A DNA stretch of 64,000 bases from JBMDXB01 sp048594885 (GTDB lineage Bacteria; Acidobacteriota; Vicinamibacteria; Vicinamibacterales; 2-12-FULL-66-21), in the NCBI GenBank assembly GCA_048594885.1, contig JBMDXB010000113.1:1-64000 (forward strand). The letters are read 5' to 3'. The position numbers and the translations under genes are program-made. Below are positions 8,961 to 16,774 of this stretch, piece after piece. The notes under the pieces are model-generated. The model was not told the DNA's origin. It made no database searches and was given only the letters and a program-made list of their open reading frames with translations. Position 1 is the stretch's first letter. Each line of letters begins with the position of its first letter.

Positions 8961-9037
8961 TGGCGCGCCCGGAGGGATTTGAACCCCCGACCTACGGGTT
9001 CGAAGCCCGGCGCTCTATCCAGCTGAGCTACGGGCGC
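8961..9037 (-). tRNA. tRNA-Arg (anticodon UCG)
   Basis: A 77-nt minus-strand tRNA with CCA encoded. The acceptor GCGCCCG/CGGGCGC matches the neighbouring tRNA-Arg. The anticodon loop reads CTTCGAA, so the anticodon is UCG and reads CGA. The first anticodon-stem pair appears to be a C-U mismatch; the other four pair. Confidence 0.9.
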
Positions 9038-9092
9038 AGCACGTGCCGACGGCTCTGATGCGTGGTCCAACTGCGACCGAACGGACTCTACA

Positions 9093-9452
9093 TCATACCC
9101 TACGCCGCCGCTCGACCACGGCCTGAACCGTCATCCAACCGAAGACTATGAACAGGCCGAGCGTCTCCCGCGCGAGCTCCACTGTCGACGTCTTCATCGT
9201 CTGGAAATCGACCAGTTCCGCGAGCGCCGGAACGCCGTGAGCGTCGCGCGCGACGGCGATCCCCCACACGATCGAGATGACGGCAAGTGCTGCGGCTGGC
9301 AGCGCGACGCGGCGTCCGAACGCTGCGGCGGCTGACACGATCGCCGCTGCGGCATACACCGCGATCCACCGGACGGGGTCAGGGTCGTTGAATTGAACGG
9401 CAGCGGACAGGACGAAGAGCACCGCCATCACGCCGTTCAGCGCGCGGAACAT
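9093..9452 (-). CDS. TMEM220-type four-helix membrane protein
   Basis: A 119-aa integral membrane protein resembling the transmembrane-220 family: the hallmark FNDPDPVRWIAVY follows TM1 and is characteristic. About four hydrophobic helices are visible (about residues 5-20, 28-45, 50-68, 92-112). Function is unknown in bacteria. It lies 15 nt downstream of the ABC-2 permease, whose stop codon overlaps its Shine-Dalgarno sequence (GAGGGA), so it is probably the last gene of the GntR-ABC operon. Confidence 0.75.
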   Translation of the reverse strand: MFRALNGVMAVLFVLSAAVQFNDPDPVRWIAVYAAAAIVSAAAAFGRRVALPAAALAVISIVWGIAVARDAHGVPALAELVDFQTMKTSTVELARETLGLFIVFGWMTVQAVVERRRRV

Positions 9453-9467
9453 CCACTGGATTGTCCC

Positions 9468-10907
9468 TCAGATCGCCAGCAGGAGCCGCGCAATCAGCAG
9501 CGGACCGCCGGCAATCAGCGCCGCGGCGCTCGCCATCTGCCAGACGATGCGGCGGACACTGCGCTCGCCCGAGCGGTGGTTCTGCCCGGCGAACCACAAC
9601 AGCAGGACGATGAACGCCACTGCGGTCAGCATGTCCGCCCACCGCTCGACGCCGATCTGATATGCCGAGCGGGTGAAATACGAAACGCCGCTGCGCATAA
9701 TGAGTTGTTCGACGTAGCTCACGAGCCACGTGGCGGCGACGATGAACGGGAAGCCCATCATGATGGCGCGGATGCCGCTCGACGACAGCGACGACACGAA
9801 CAGCCCGCAGGCCGTGACGGCCGTCACGACGAGAACGGCCATCGGCAGCTTCGGCAGGTCGCGGCTCAGGACGAGACTCGCGCGGCTGGCGATCTGAATC
9901 AGCGCCGACGGCAGGGCGACGGCGAGCAGCACGGCGACCACAATGGCAACGCCGGCCTTGATCAGCCACTGCGTCCGCGCGGAAACCGGCAGCAGCAGCT
10001 GCGACTCGAGGACGCCGAACTGCCGCTCCTCGGCGCTCGCCAGCGATCCGATCAGCAGCGAGAGCCCCCAGAAGTAGATCAGCGTGACCGGACCGAAGAT
10101 CATCGCGAACTTCTGTGCCTCCAGGCCCGAGGCGCCGTATCCGCGCGCGAACAGGGCGCCCCAGACGAACACGTACGCCCCGGCGAGCACGAAACTCATT
10201 TGCTGCAGGCGGACTTCCTTTCGGATCAGGAGCCACACTGGACTGGCGTCGCGGCGGTCCTCCGCGGCCCGCAGGCGCGGCAGGTGAAAGTCCGTCCCGG
10301 CGCCCTCGGTGGCTTCGAGCCGCATGAACGTCCGCCAGCCGAGCACGGCAGCGGCCAGGGAAAACACCAGCAGAATCCGCGCGACGACCTCCAGCCGTGC
10401 AGCTTCGGCCGCCGCGGTCCCGCCGAATCGATCACCGCTGACGAACTCGCCGGTGATGAACGCCAGGCCCGCGATACTCACCGTGAACACAGCGCCCGCG
10501 AGCTGATTGCGCGCCACCATCGTCAGCCATGGCGCGACGAACAAGCCTCCAGCGATCGGCAGCAGGACGACAGCGGCGTCGGGACGCGGATGGAAGTTCA
10601 CGAACACCAGCGGCCACGATGCGGCCAGCAGCAGCACCAGCATCGTCGCGGTCACGGCGAGCTTCGTCGTCAGGAGGCGGCGGCGATCGACCGGCTGCGT
10701 CAGCAGCGTCCCGAGCGTGCGATAGCTGTATTCGTGGCCGATGGCGTGCGCCCCGAGGACAACGGCGCCGAAGACGTACGCGAGTATCGCAATCCCCTGC
10801 AACTCGCCGTAGGGCGACACGTGGAGGCTCATCGCCACGACCAAGGCCGCCCACAGCGGCAGCAGGGCCCGGACTTCCTTCGTGACGAGCGGCCACCGGC
10901 GCGTCAT
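9468..10907 (-). CDS. ABC-2 type transporter permease
   Basis: A 479-aa membrane permease with the opening VTKEVRALLPLW and a conserved IGHEYSYRTLGTLLTQPVDRR that is typical of ABC-2 exporters. Roughly twelve hydrophobic segments in two halves suggest a fused pair of six-helix units; a second internal start-like motif (WLLIRKEVRLQQMSF) begins the second half. It overlaps the upstream ATPase gene by ATGA, so the two are translationally coupled and form one exporter. The cargo is unknown; YtrA-regulated exporters of this type are often induced by envelope stress or antibiotics, which is inference here. Confidence 0.88.
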   Translation of the reverse strand: MTRRWPLVTKEVRALLPLWAALVVAMSLHVSPYGELQGIAILAYVFGAVVLGAHAIGHEYSYRTLGTLLTQPVDRRRLLTTKLAVTATMLVLLLAASWPLVFVNFHPRPDAAVVLLPIAGGLFVAPWLTMVARNQLAGAVFTVSIAGLAFITGEFVSGDRFGGTAAAEAARLEVVARILLVFSLAAAVLGWRTFMRLEATEGAGTDFHLPRLRAAEDRRDASPVWLLIRKEVRLQQMSFVLAGAYVFVWGALFARGYGASGLEAQKFAMIFGPVTLIYFWGLSLLIGSLASAEERQFGVLESQLLLPVSARTQWLIKAGVAIVVAVLLAVALPSALIQIASRASLVLSRDLPKLPMAVLVVTAVTACGLFVSSLSSSGIRAIMMGFPFIVAATWLVSYVEQLIMRSGVSYFTRSAYQIGVERWADMLTAVAFIVLLLWFAGQNHRSGERSVRRIVWQMASAAALIAGGPLLIARLLLAI

Positions 10908-11809
10908 GCGACCATCCCGCCCTTGTGCAGTGTCGACACGAAGATCTCTTCGAGCGTCAGTGCCTGCGTGCTGAGCGCCTCCGGCGATCGTGCGCGCAGC
11001 CGCTCGACGATGTCGGCGGTGTTGGCGCCGGCCATGATCTCCATGTCGCGGCCATGCTGGCGAAGGACGCGGAGACCCGGCAGATCGAGCGGCCCGGGAT
11101 CGGCGGCGAAGCGCGCGTGGATCTTCTGGTAGCGCTCGCGCGCGGCGTCCGCGGCTAGAGTCAGGACCGCGCGGCCGGCGTCGATGATCGTGAACTCGTC
11201 GATCAGCCCCTCGAACTCCGAGATGAGGTGGGTCGAGACGAACACCGTGCGTGATGGATCGGCGTCCTGATACGCGCCGATGACCGTCTGGATGAACTCG
11301 CGGCGGACGATTGGATCGAGGCCGGACGTCGGCTCGTCGAGAATCAGCACGTCGGGCTCGGCGCAGATGGCCGTAATGAGCGCGAGCTGCGTGCGTTGCC
11401 CTCTCGAGAGGCGGCTTGTCTTCTGCTGAAGATCGAGGCCGAACTGCGATACCAGCGCGGCCTCGGTGTCGCGATTCCAGCGCTGGCGGAACGACGCGAA
11501 ATACGCCAGCGCGTCGGCAACCGTCATCCAGGGGTAGAACGCGACGGCGTCCGGCACGTAGGCGATGCGCGACTTCACCGCGACCTCCTGGCGCCGGGGA
11601 TCCATCCCGAGAATGCGCGTCTCACCGCTCGTCGGCTGAAGCAGGTTGAGCAGGCACTTGATCGTGGTCGTCTTCCCGGCGCCGTTCCGGCCGAAGAAGC
11701 CGTAGCAGCGGCCGCGCGGCACGCGCAGCGTCAGGCCGTTCACGGCCTCGGTGTGGCCGAAGCGGCGGACCAGGTTCGTGATCGCGATCGCAGGCGTCTG
11801 TTCGCTCAT
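10904..11809 (-). CDS. ABC transporter ATP-binding protein
   Basis: A 301-aa nucleotide-binding subunit. Walker A is GRNGAGKTT (about residues 35-43), the signature is LSRGQRTQ, Walker B is VLILDEPTSGLD and the switch His is in VFVSTHL. The C-terminal 90 residues form the regulatory tail seen in ABC-2 exporters. ATG 11809 lies 4 nt after the stop of the GntR gene; a longer frame to 12136 only overlaps that gene. It pairs with the permease at 9468-10907. Confidence 0.93.
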   Translation of the reverse strand: MSEQTPAIAITNLVRRFGHTEAVNGLTLRVPRGRCYGFFGRNGAGKTTTIKCLLNLLQPTSGETRILGMDPRRQEVAVKSRIAYVPDAVAFYPWMTVADALAYFASFRQRWNRDTEAALVSQFGLDLQQKTSRLSRGQRTQLALITAICAEPDVLILDEPTSGLDPIVRREFIQTVIGAYQDADPSRTVFVSTHLISEFEGLIDEFTIIDAGRAVLTLAADAARERYQKIHARFAADPGPLDLPGLRVLRQHGRDMEIMAGANTADIVERLRARSPEALSTQALTLEEIFVSTLHKGGMVA

Positions 11810-11813
11810 GGCG

Positions 11814-12218
11814 TCACATCTCCGCGGCGCGCGCGCGCCGGTGCTCGAGCGCGTCGAAGCGCTCTTCGGCCACCCGCAGGAAATCGTCCCTGCCGATCTG
11901 CAGGTGATGCGCGTGGATGACGGCGGTGTCCAGCGTCTCGGCGAGGAGCTTGCGCCGGACCTCCTTCTTGTAGGGGGAGCTGTTGGCGCGGACGAAGCAG
12001 CCCTTCCCCGCGACGGTCTCGACGATGCCCTGGCTTTCGAGCTCCGTGTAGGCCTTGGCGATCGTGTTGCGGTTGACGCGGAGCTCCTCGGCCAGCGGCC
12101 TGATGCCAGGCAGCGGCTCGCCGGCGCGAATGGCACCCGAGGCGGCGGCCACCTTCACCTGGTCGACGAGCTGCAGGTAGACGGGCTTGCCGGATCTGAA
12201 ATCGAGCTGGAACAGCAT
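11814..12218 (-). CDS. GntR-family regulator, YtrA subfamily
   Basis: A short (134-aa) GntR regulator. The N-terminal winged helix includes PVYLQLVDQVKVAAASGAI and RPLAEELRVNRNTIAKAYTELE; only a short all-helical tail follows, as in the YtrA subfamily, which controls adjacent ABC-2 transporters. ATG 12218 is preferred because it begins MLFQLDFRSGKPVYLQ as in the family, and a perfect palindrome lies just upstream. It is the first gene of a four-gene operon (regulator, ATPase, permease, TMEM220-type protein). Confidence 0.92.
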   Translation of the reverse strand: MLFQLDFRSGKPVYLQLVDQVKVAAASGAIRAGEPLPGIRPLAEELRVNRNTIAKAYTELESQGIVETVAGKGCFVRANSSPYKKEVRRKLLAETLDTAVIHAHHLQIGRDDFLRVAEERFDALEHRRARAAEM

Positions 12219-12222
12219 AGCA

Positions 12223-12263
12223 ACTGTCATATGACAGTAGGACAGTCCGGCACAGATCGTCAA
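12223..12263 (-). promoter_or_regulatory. Promoter with 16-bp palindromic operator of the GntR-ABC operon
   Basis: ACTGTCATATGACAGT (12223-12238) is a perfect palindrome ending 5 bp before the ATG at 12218. On the minus strand TTGACG (12258-12263) and TACTGT (12234-12239), 18 bp apart, form a plausible promoter whose -10 lies inside the palindrome. The transcript would have almost no leader, and no Shine-Dalgarno is seen. Confidence 0.7.
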
Positions 12264-12264
12264 G

Positions 12265-12310
12265 CCTTTACCCTTTACCCTTTACCCTTTACTCCTTACC
12301 CCTTACCCTT
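12265..12310. repeat. Tandem CCTTTAC heptamer repeat
   Basis: Four nearly perfect copies of CCTTTAC followed by degenerate copies (TCCTTAC, CCCTTAC). It lies between the divergent promoters of the GntR operon and the zinc-ribbon gene and could vary in copy number. Confidence 0.75.
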
Positions 12311-12315
12311 GGTGC

Positions 12316-12723
12316 ATGGGTCTGGACGAACGAGCGTTTTTCAACGAGAAACCCGAGACCCGGCAGGGGCGCTTCCAGTGCCCGAAGTGCCGGCGCACCA
12401 ACGATTACAGCATCCGCTGGGTGCGGCGCCAGAAGAAGGACAGGCTGCCGCCGGGCGCCAACGACACGGATCGCGCGAAGTTCGCGAAGCTCCGCGATCA
12501 CCTGCTGCGCATTGATGACGAAGTGACGTGCAAGACGTGCGGAAAGAAGTTCGAGATTCCGTCGCAGCAGTCGCTGATGTTCATCGATCAGCTCGCGGGC
12601 CTGCCGAACGACGAAGAGCTGGAGCGGGAGATTGCGGAGGCGTCAGGCGAGCCGGAACCCGCGCCGGAGAAGAAGCCGGAACTGCCGGCGCGGTTCACGC
12701 GGAAATCGCACGGCTGGAAGTAG
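12316..12723 (+). CDS. Zinc-ribbon protein of unknown function
   Basis: A 135-residue soluble protein. CPKC (residues 22-25) and CKTC (about 72-75) should coordinate one zinc ion; between them is a charged helix-rich segment (KFAKLRDHLLRIDDE). The C-terminal third is Glu/Pro-rich (GEPEPAPEKKPELPARF) and probably disordered. No family is recognised beyond the zinc ribbon, so nucleic-acid or protein binding is only a guess. ATG 12316 follows the heptamer repeat without a clear Shine-Dalgarno sequence. Confidence 0.7.
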   Translation: MGLDERAFFNEKPETRQGRFQCPKCRRTNDYSIRWVRRQKKDRLPPGANDTDRAKFAKLRDHLLRIDDEVTCKTCGKKFEIPSQQSLMFIDQLAGLPNDEELEREIAEASGEPEPAPEKKPELPARFTRKSHGWK

Positions 12724-12783
12724 CGTCGTCGGTAGGGCGGAACTTCAGGTCCGCCATCGCGTAGGGCGGACTTCAGTTCTGCC

Positions 12784-13584
12784 TTAATTGAGGTACTCCG
12801 ACGCCTCGAGCCACTGCTGATCCGGATAGTAGGCGAACAGCAATCCCCCACCTTTCACCGTATCGATCAGCTCGCGGCTGATCTCCGGCCGCAGCGCCGG
12901 GCAGCCGTGACTGCGTCCCAGGTAGCCCTGCGCTTTCGCGAACGAGTCGCTGACGTAAGACGCCGGATGCATCACGATCGCGCGGCCACGAGCGCGGTCG
13001 TTGACGCCGGCCTCGAGCCCGTCGAGCCGCAGCGAGTAGCCGTGCTTGCCGACGTACGTCTCGGCGGTCCGAAAAAGGCCGAGGCTCGACTTGTAGCTCT
13101 CGTTGGTGTTCGAGAACGACGTTGCGTTCGCGAGGCCGCTGCCGCGGCCGTGCGAGACGAGTTCCTTGAAGAGGAGCTCGCGGGCGTCGAGATCGAAGAC
13201 CCACAGGCGCTGCTCGGTCGAGGGCTTCGAGAAGTCGATGACCGTCAGCGTGTCGGGCGCGTTCGCGTCACCGCGCGCGACGGCGGCTTCCGCGGCATTC
13301 AGCGCGAGCTCGAACACCGTCTGATCGAGTCCGTCGAGCACATCCACATCCCACGACTCGGCCTCGAACGCGGTCGTCGTCGGGCGCGCCTCGACCGTAT
13401 TCGTGACAGCGACGGCCTCTGCCATTTCCGGCGCGATTGCAACGACCTCGGCGGCGGAGCCCGGCACTTCCCGCGCGGCGGCGGAGCGGTCGGTCAACGT
13501 CAACGCCGGCAGCACGACGGTGCCGGCGAGAACGATGAGGCCGATTCGAGAGACACGAAGAGCGGACAGAGTTCTATTGAGCAT
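12784..13584 (-). CDS. Murein L,D-transpeptidase catalytic-domain protein (YkuD_2-like)
   Basis: A 266-aa exported protein with an N-terminal hydrophobic segment (IGLIVLAGTVVLPALTL). The second half carries the L,D-transpeptidase-like signature: VFDLDARELLFKELVSHGRGSG, then FRTAETYVGKHGYSLRLDGLE, and the catalytic core GRSHGCPAL with the active-site Cys. Such enzymes crosslink or anchor to peptidoglycan, though the YkuD_2 group is poorly studied. ATG 13584 is chosen because it begins the signal sequence; a much longer frame upstream has no coding character and overlaps the DinB gene region. Confidence 0.85.
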   Translation of the reverse strand: MLNRTLSALRVSRIGLIVLAGTVVLPALTLTDRSAAAREVPGSAAEVVAIAPEMAEAVAVTNTVEARPTTTAFEAESWDVDVLDGLDQTVFELALNAAEAAVARGDANAPDTLTVIDFSKPSTEQRLWVFDLDARELLFKELVSHGRGSGLANATSFSNTNESYKSSLGLFRTAETYVGKHGYSLRLDGLEAGVNDRARGRAIVMHPASYVSDSFAKAQGYLGRSHGCPALRPEISRELIDTVKGGGLLFAYYPDQQWLEASEYLN

Positions 13585-13771
13585 TTCTTTTCGATTTGTT
13601 CGTCTGCTTCGCGCTGCGTGACCCCGCGGCGCTTCATGAATTTTACGGGATTCGACACTCGCACACAAACTGAGCGGTGCCGTTTGAGGTTGCAGCGAAC
13701 GAGGCGTGACGTTACCATCGCCGCTCGCTGACGGACGCGGATCTACCCGCTCCGCCTGACGGAGAATGACA

Positions 13772-14317
13772 ATGACGCGCCCACGAACAATCCACACGGC
13801 GATCGCCATCGTCGCGCTCGCCTTCGCCAGCCGCGCCTCGGCCCAGCCTCCGAAGGGAGCCGGGGAGGGATGGAATGGTGAGTTCGAGCACGCCGCGCGC
13901 CAGCTGACGCAGCTGGCCGAAGCCTTTCCCGAGGAGAAAATGAGCTGGCGGCCGAGTGCCGGCGTCCGCACGACGAGCGAGGTGCTGATGCACATCGCGA
14001 TCGGCAATCACCTGCTTCTGGGCCAGGCGGGCCTCAGGCCACCCGGCGCGGTGAAGACGCTCGGGAAGGAACCCGAGAAGAGCCTCACCGCGAAGGCGGA
14101 CGTGGTCAAGTTCCTGCAGGGCTCGCTCGAAGCCGTCCGCGACGCCGTGAAAGGCGCCGATCGGAGCAAACCGGCGAAGTTCTTCGGGGTGGAGACGACG
14201 GTTGATGCGGTGTTGTTGCGGCTGCTCGCTCACAACCACGAGCACATGGGTCAGCTCATAGCCTACGCGCGCATGAACGGCGTGGTACCTCCGTGGTCAG
14301 CCAAGGGAGGACAATGA
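13772..14317 (+). CDS. Secreted DinB-family protein
   Basis: A 181-aa DinB/YfiT-like four-helix bundle preceded by a signal peptide cleaved near ASRASAQ. Metal-binding histidines are likely in EVLMHIAIGNHLL and LLAHNHEHMGQLIAY, the usual DinB pattern of three His. Cytoplasmic DinB proteins are thiol transferases; secreted versions are frequent in Acidobacteriota and uncharacterised. ATG 13772 has GGAG 7 nt upstream; the ATG at 13766 would sit almost on that site. Confidence 0.85.
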   Translation: MTRPRTIHTAIAIVALAFASRASAQPPKGAGEGWNGEFEHAARQLTQLAEAFPEEKMSWRPSAGVRTTSEVLMHIAIGNHLLLGQAGLRPPGAVKTLGKEPEKSLTAKADVVKFLQGSLEAVRDAVKGADRSKPAKFFGVETTVDAVLLRLLAHNHEHMGQLIAYARMNGVVPPWSAKGGQ

Positions 14318-14429
14318 GTGCGCGCGGGTGAAACGGCCGCGCACTGGCGGATCCGCTGATCCGTTTGTTATACTTTCGTGTTGCCTTTCTGCGCACAGCG
14401 CCGGCTTGGCGACTCCCATCACGACACGT

Positions 14430-14505
14430 GGGCCGCTAGCTCAATTGGCAGAGCAGCAGACTCTTAATCTGCGGGTTGAAGGTTCGATTCCTTCGCGGCT
14501 CACCA
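14430..14505 (+). tRNA. tRNA-Lys (anticodon CUU)
   Basis: A complete 76-nt cloverleaf with CCA: acceptor GGGCCGC pairs with GCGGCTC, D arm GCTC...GAGC, anticodon stem-loop GCAGA-CTCTTAA-TCTGC, T arm GAAGG-TTCGATT-CCTTC. The gene-poor accessory region begins immediately after it, so it is a candidate integration site. Confidence 0.96.
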
Positions 14506-15163
14506 AACTTTCATCACGCCTCTCACCCGGCGCCAAGTACTTGAAGAACGGTGTGGTTGCTGCGGTTCGATTAACTCGGTTTCCGTCGAACGCGATGCCT
14601 TCAGGAAGGAACAGCTGCTGAAGCCGCTGTTTCTGATTGAGGGAGGCCGGTTCGGCGCAAACAATGCCGCGTACATTCGACGCGAGATGTACACGAGCAG
14701 CCGGGGCGTGGTACAGAGCGACCCCTGGGGCCGCGGCTGGGACCAGTCGGCGGGTCGCGGAGGGGGGTCGCTCGCCCCGGCTGCATCATCACAACCCATT
14801 CGCGCGCGGCACAAAGCGCCGCACGCAGCCTGCCAACCGATGCCCCGCCATCAGGCGCAAGTCATACCGCACGTTGAAGTAGCGGGTGGCGGAATGTCGT
14901 TCTGGGTTTGAGCACCCCGCAAATCGGCCGCCGATACGAACAACAGCAGAGCGAGGAATGCGCCCTGGGTGTTCCTCTCCCTGTTCCTCGCTCAGCAGCA
15001 TTGTCCGGCACAGACAGTCCCGGCCACTGGGGAAGAGAATCAGCGATGCCAACCAGGGTTGAAGAGAGGTCCGGGGCCGTCGCACACATGGTCGTTGACG
15101 TTCGGTCCGTCGCACTCTACGCTGGCACTCAATCAGGCCAACGACGACGCGAGACACCGCTCG
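14506..15163. other. Gene-poor stretch after tRNA-Lys
   Basis: No convincing gene in either direction; the short frames lack Shine-Dalgarno sequences and coding bias. It marks the left border of the accessory region. Nothing recognisable as an integrase is present. Confidence 0.5.
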
Positions 15164-15394
15164 ATGTTTGAGATCGTCGGCGAGATCACGAACGTGCAGC
15201 TCATCGCGACCGGTCGCGGCATTCGTCGCCTCAAGATGCTCCGAAAACGGCACGGCGGGAAGCGTTGGCGCAAGCTGAAGGGAGATGCTACCGTTCGGTT
15301 AGCGAACGGGTCGCTTCGGCGAGCGGAGATCCATTGGTACGAGGCGCACGGCGTGGGCAAACGCGGATTAAAGATCAAACGCTTCCTGGATTAG
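15164..15394 (+). CDS. Small conserved-looking protein, 76 aa (first of a trio)
   Basis: Begins MFEIVGEITNVQLIATGRGI and continues with a strongly basic middle (KMLRKRHGGKRWRKLKG), then LRRAEIHWYEAHGVGKRGLK. The even hydrophobic/basic pattern with IHWYEAHG suggests a compact beta-rich nucleic-acid-binding protein; no named family is recognised. A longer frame from 14969 lacks coding character. It ends 4 nt before the next small gene, so the two are probably one transcript. Function unknown. Confidence 0.65.
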   Translation: MFEIVGEITNVQLIATGRGIRRLKMLRKRHGGKRWRKLKGDATVRLANGSLRRAEIHWYEAHGVGKRGLKIKRFLD

Positions 15395-15398
15395 CACC

Positions 15399-15671
15399 AT
15401 GAGAGTTCATCAATCGACGAGCTCATTTGCGCTCTGTATCGAAAGCGGCGGATTGGAAGACCTCGAGGCACGCAAGATCTACCAAGTGCTTCCTGACCGC
15501 GACGCCGCTCGGGAGGGGTACATCCGCGTTGTCGACGAGTCCGGCGAGGACTACATGTACCCGTCCGACCTCTTCGTTCCCGTAAAGCTGCCTGCGGCCG
15601 TTGTGCGACGACTGCGGGGATCGGCTCGTGCGAGCACACGCACGCGCCGTTCCGTTTCACGCGCTCGATAG
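15399..15671 (+). CDS. Small conserved-looking protein, 90 aa (second of a trio)
   Basis: The core SSFALCIESGGLEDLEARKIYQVLPDRDAAREGYIRVVDESGEDYMYPSDLFVPVKLP folds well as a small beta protein; ESGEDYMYPSDLFVPV is the most distinctive part. Similar short proteins are widespread in unrelated bacteria but unnamed, as far as I can recall. The last 20 residues are mostly Arg/Ser/Ala and may be a read-through tail. It is 4 nt downstream of the first trio gene. A toxin-antitoxin or regulatory role is possible but unsupported. Confidence 0.65.
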   Translation: MRVHQSTSSFALCIESGGLEDLEARKIYQVLPDRDAAREGYIRVVDESGEDYMYPSDLFVPVKLPAAVVRRLRGSARASTRTRRSVSRAR

Positions 15672-15700
15672 CCGCGTGTCGACGTCGGCAGTGCGGTTAG

Positions 15701-16156
15701 GTGGCAAATGTAACGCGCTCGAAAGAACTGCGACGGATCGAAAACGCCATCGCTCACCGCAACGAGCCTGAGCTTCGATGGGCACTCGCTGAATGCGAAC
15801 TCCGCAAGAAGTTCCGCAAACGCCACAGCGACCTTTGGTATCAGATTGAGAAGCGCGTTAGAGCGGCGCTCACCGAGATCTCCGCGAAGCGGTCCGATTG
15901 GCGCTTGCAGGGCCAAGACTCTTACTTAAAGGGCGTGACGCTGACACGCCGACAGTGGCGAGAAACGCGCCCTGGATGGGATCACGATCACTGCGAGTTC
16001 TGTGGGACCAAGTTCGCGAACGAGAGGATTCCGGATGCACTACATGCAGGCTGGACCACTCTCGACGAGTATCGGTGGATTTGCGACGACTGTTGCCGCG
16101 ACTTTCACGAGCAGTTCGGCTGGCAACTTCAACGTGACTCATCGTCGGGCGGGTAG
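15701..16156 (+). CDS. Zinc-finger-like hypothetical protein, 151 aa (third of a trio)
   Basis: An N-terminal helical part (RSKELRRIENAIAHRNEPELRWALAE) leads to WDHDHCEFCGTKF and, 25 residues later, WICDDCCRDFHEQFGW: two CxxC pairs that should bind zinc. Aromatic conservation around the cysteines suggests a real family, but none is named here. The start is GTG 15701, 29 nt after the second trio gene and in the same orientation. It may belong with that pair as a small accessory operon. Confidence 0.65.
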   Translation: MANVTRSKELRRIENAIAHRNEPELRWALAECELRKKFRKRHSDLWYQIEKRVRAALTEISAKRSDWRLQGQDSYLKGVTLTRRQWRETRPGWDHDHCEFCGTKFANERIPDALHAGWTTLDEYRWICDDCCRDFHEQFGWQLQRDSSSGG

Positions 16157-16199
16157 TGATGCCAACGACGCGGTTCCATCAGCGCCGGTTGGATGTGTA

Positions 16200-16445
16200 G
16201 TGGCTGTGGCCGTTCTGAATCTCACACTTCAAGTAAACGAGGCCAGCAGCGATGGACCTCACGCTGTCGAGGGGCTGCCGTCAGACCAGACGGCACTCGT
16301 CATGCGGATTCAAGGTCGCTGGCGGTTTCTGCGGACGATCGGCGACGTCAGCGGTGGTTGGACCGGTTCATTCGATACGCCGAGTGACGCATTAGCAGCG
16401 TTGAAGGCGGAACTTTCACGAACCGATGTTTCAGCAGATAGCTAG
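16200..16445 (+). CDS. Possible small protein, 81 aa
   Basis: From GTG 16200 the frame reads VAVAVLNLTLQVNEASSDG, then LVMRIQGRWRFLRTIGDVSGG and SFDTPSDALAALKAELSR. The second half has the look of a small beta-hairpin plus helix. There is no clear Shine-Dalgarno, and the frame extends upstream through the previous gene without coding character. It may be an uncharacterised gene that follows the trio, or a fragment. Confidence 0.35.
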   Translation: MAVAVLNLTLQVNEASSDGPHAVEGLPSDQTALVMRIQGRWRFLRTIGDVSGGWTGSFDTPSDALAALKAELSRTDVSADS

Positions 16446-16504
16446 TTCCGTTCCGATTATGCGGCGTGCCGAAGGATGTCGAGGCGCCTGAGCCATACGC
16501 TGAT

Positions 16505-16536
16505 CTGGTTCCAACTCGCGAAAGTTAGGCTCACCA
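16505..16536 (+). repeat. 32-bp direct repeat, copy 1 (copy 2 at 22329-22360)
   Basis: Matches 28 of 32 bases with the copy at 22329-22360, in the same orientation. Both begin CTGGTTCCAACT and end GGCTCACCA, the last bases of the tRNA-Lys gene. The two copies enclose most of the decaying accessory genes. Confidence 0.65.
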
Positions 16537-16538
16537 GC

Positions 16539-16603
16539 CTCCGCTCTCATTCTCGCGGAGGCTGTCCGCCGGAGCCGTCGCCGAAGGCGACGCGCAGGCG
16601 GAC
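16539..16603. repeat. Nested palindromic element (REP-like)
   Basis: CCTCCGC (16539-16545) pairs with GCGGAGG (16556-16562). Directly after it GTCCGCC (16564-16570) pairs with GGCGGAC (16597-16603), and inside that CGTCGCC (16576-16582) pairs with GGCGACG (16586-16592) around a GAA loop. It lies in a 329-bp intergenic stretch (16446-16774) that otherwise holds no gene. Confidence 0.7.
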
Positions 16604-16774
16604 CTCCCGCTCGCCGAGAGAGGCTTCGGCTGGCAAGCCGACACGACGTCGCACCATCTGCCATCTCGAATCCACACACAATCGCCGCCGCTGCACACCC
16701 CGCGGGACGGGGCTCTGGGAACATCAGCGATTCGGCACGACGGGCTGTGGCTCGCCGCTTACTGTGGTTGACGC

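Noticed and set aside
9393..11132. 579-codon plus-strand frame over the ABC transporter genes
   Set aside because: Antisense to an unmistakable ABC permease and ATPase; composition is low-complexity.
12265..12310. CCTTTAC heptamers as a CRISPR array
   Set aside because: Units are contiguous 7-mers without spacers; no cas genes. No CRISPR array was seen anywhere in the window.
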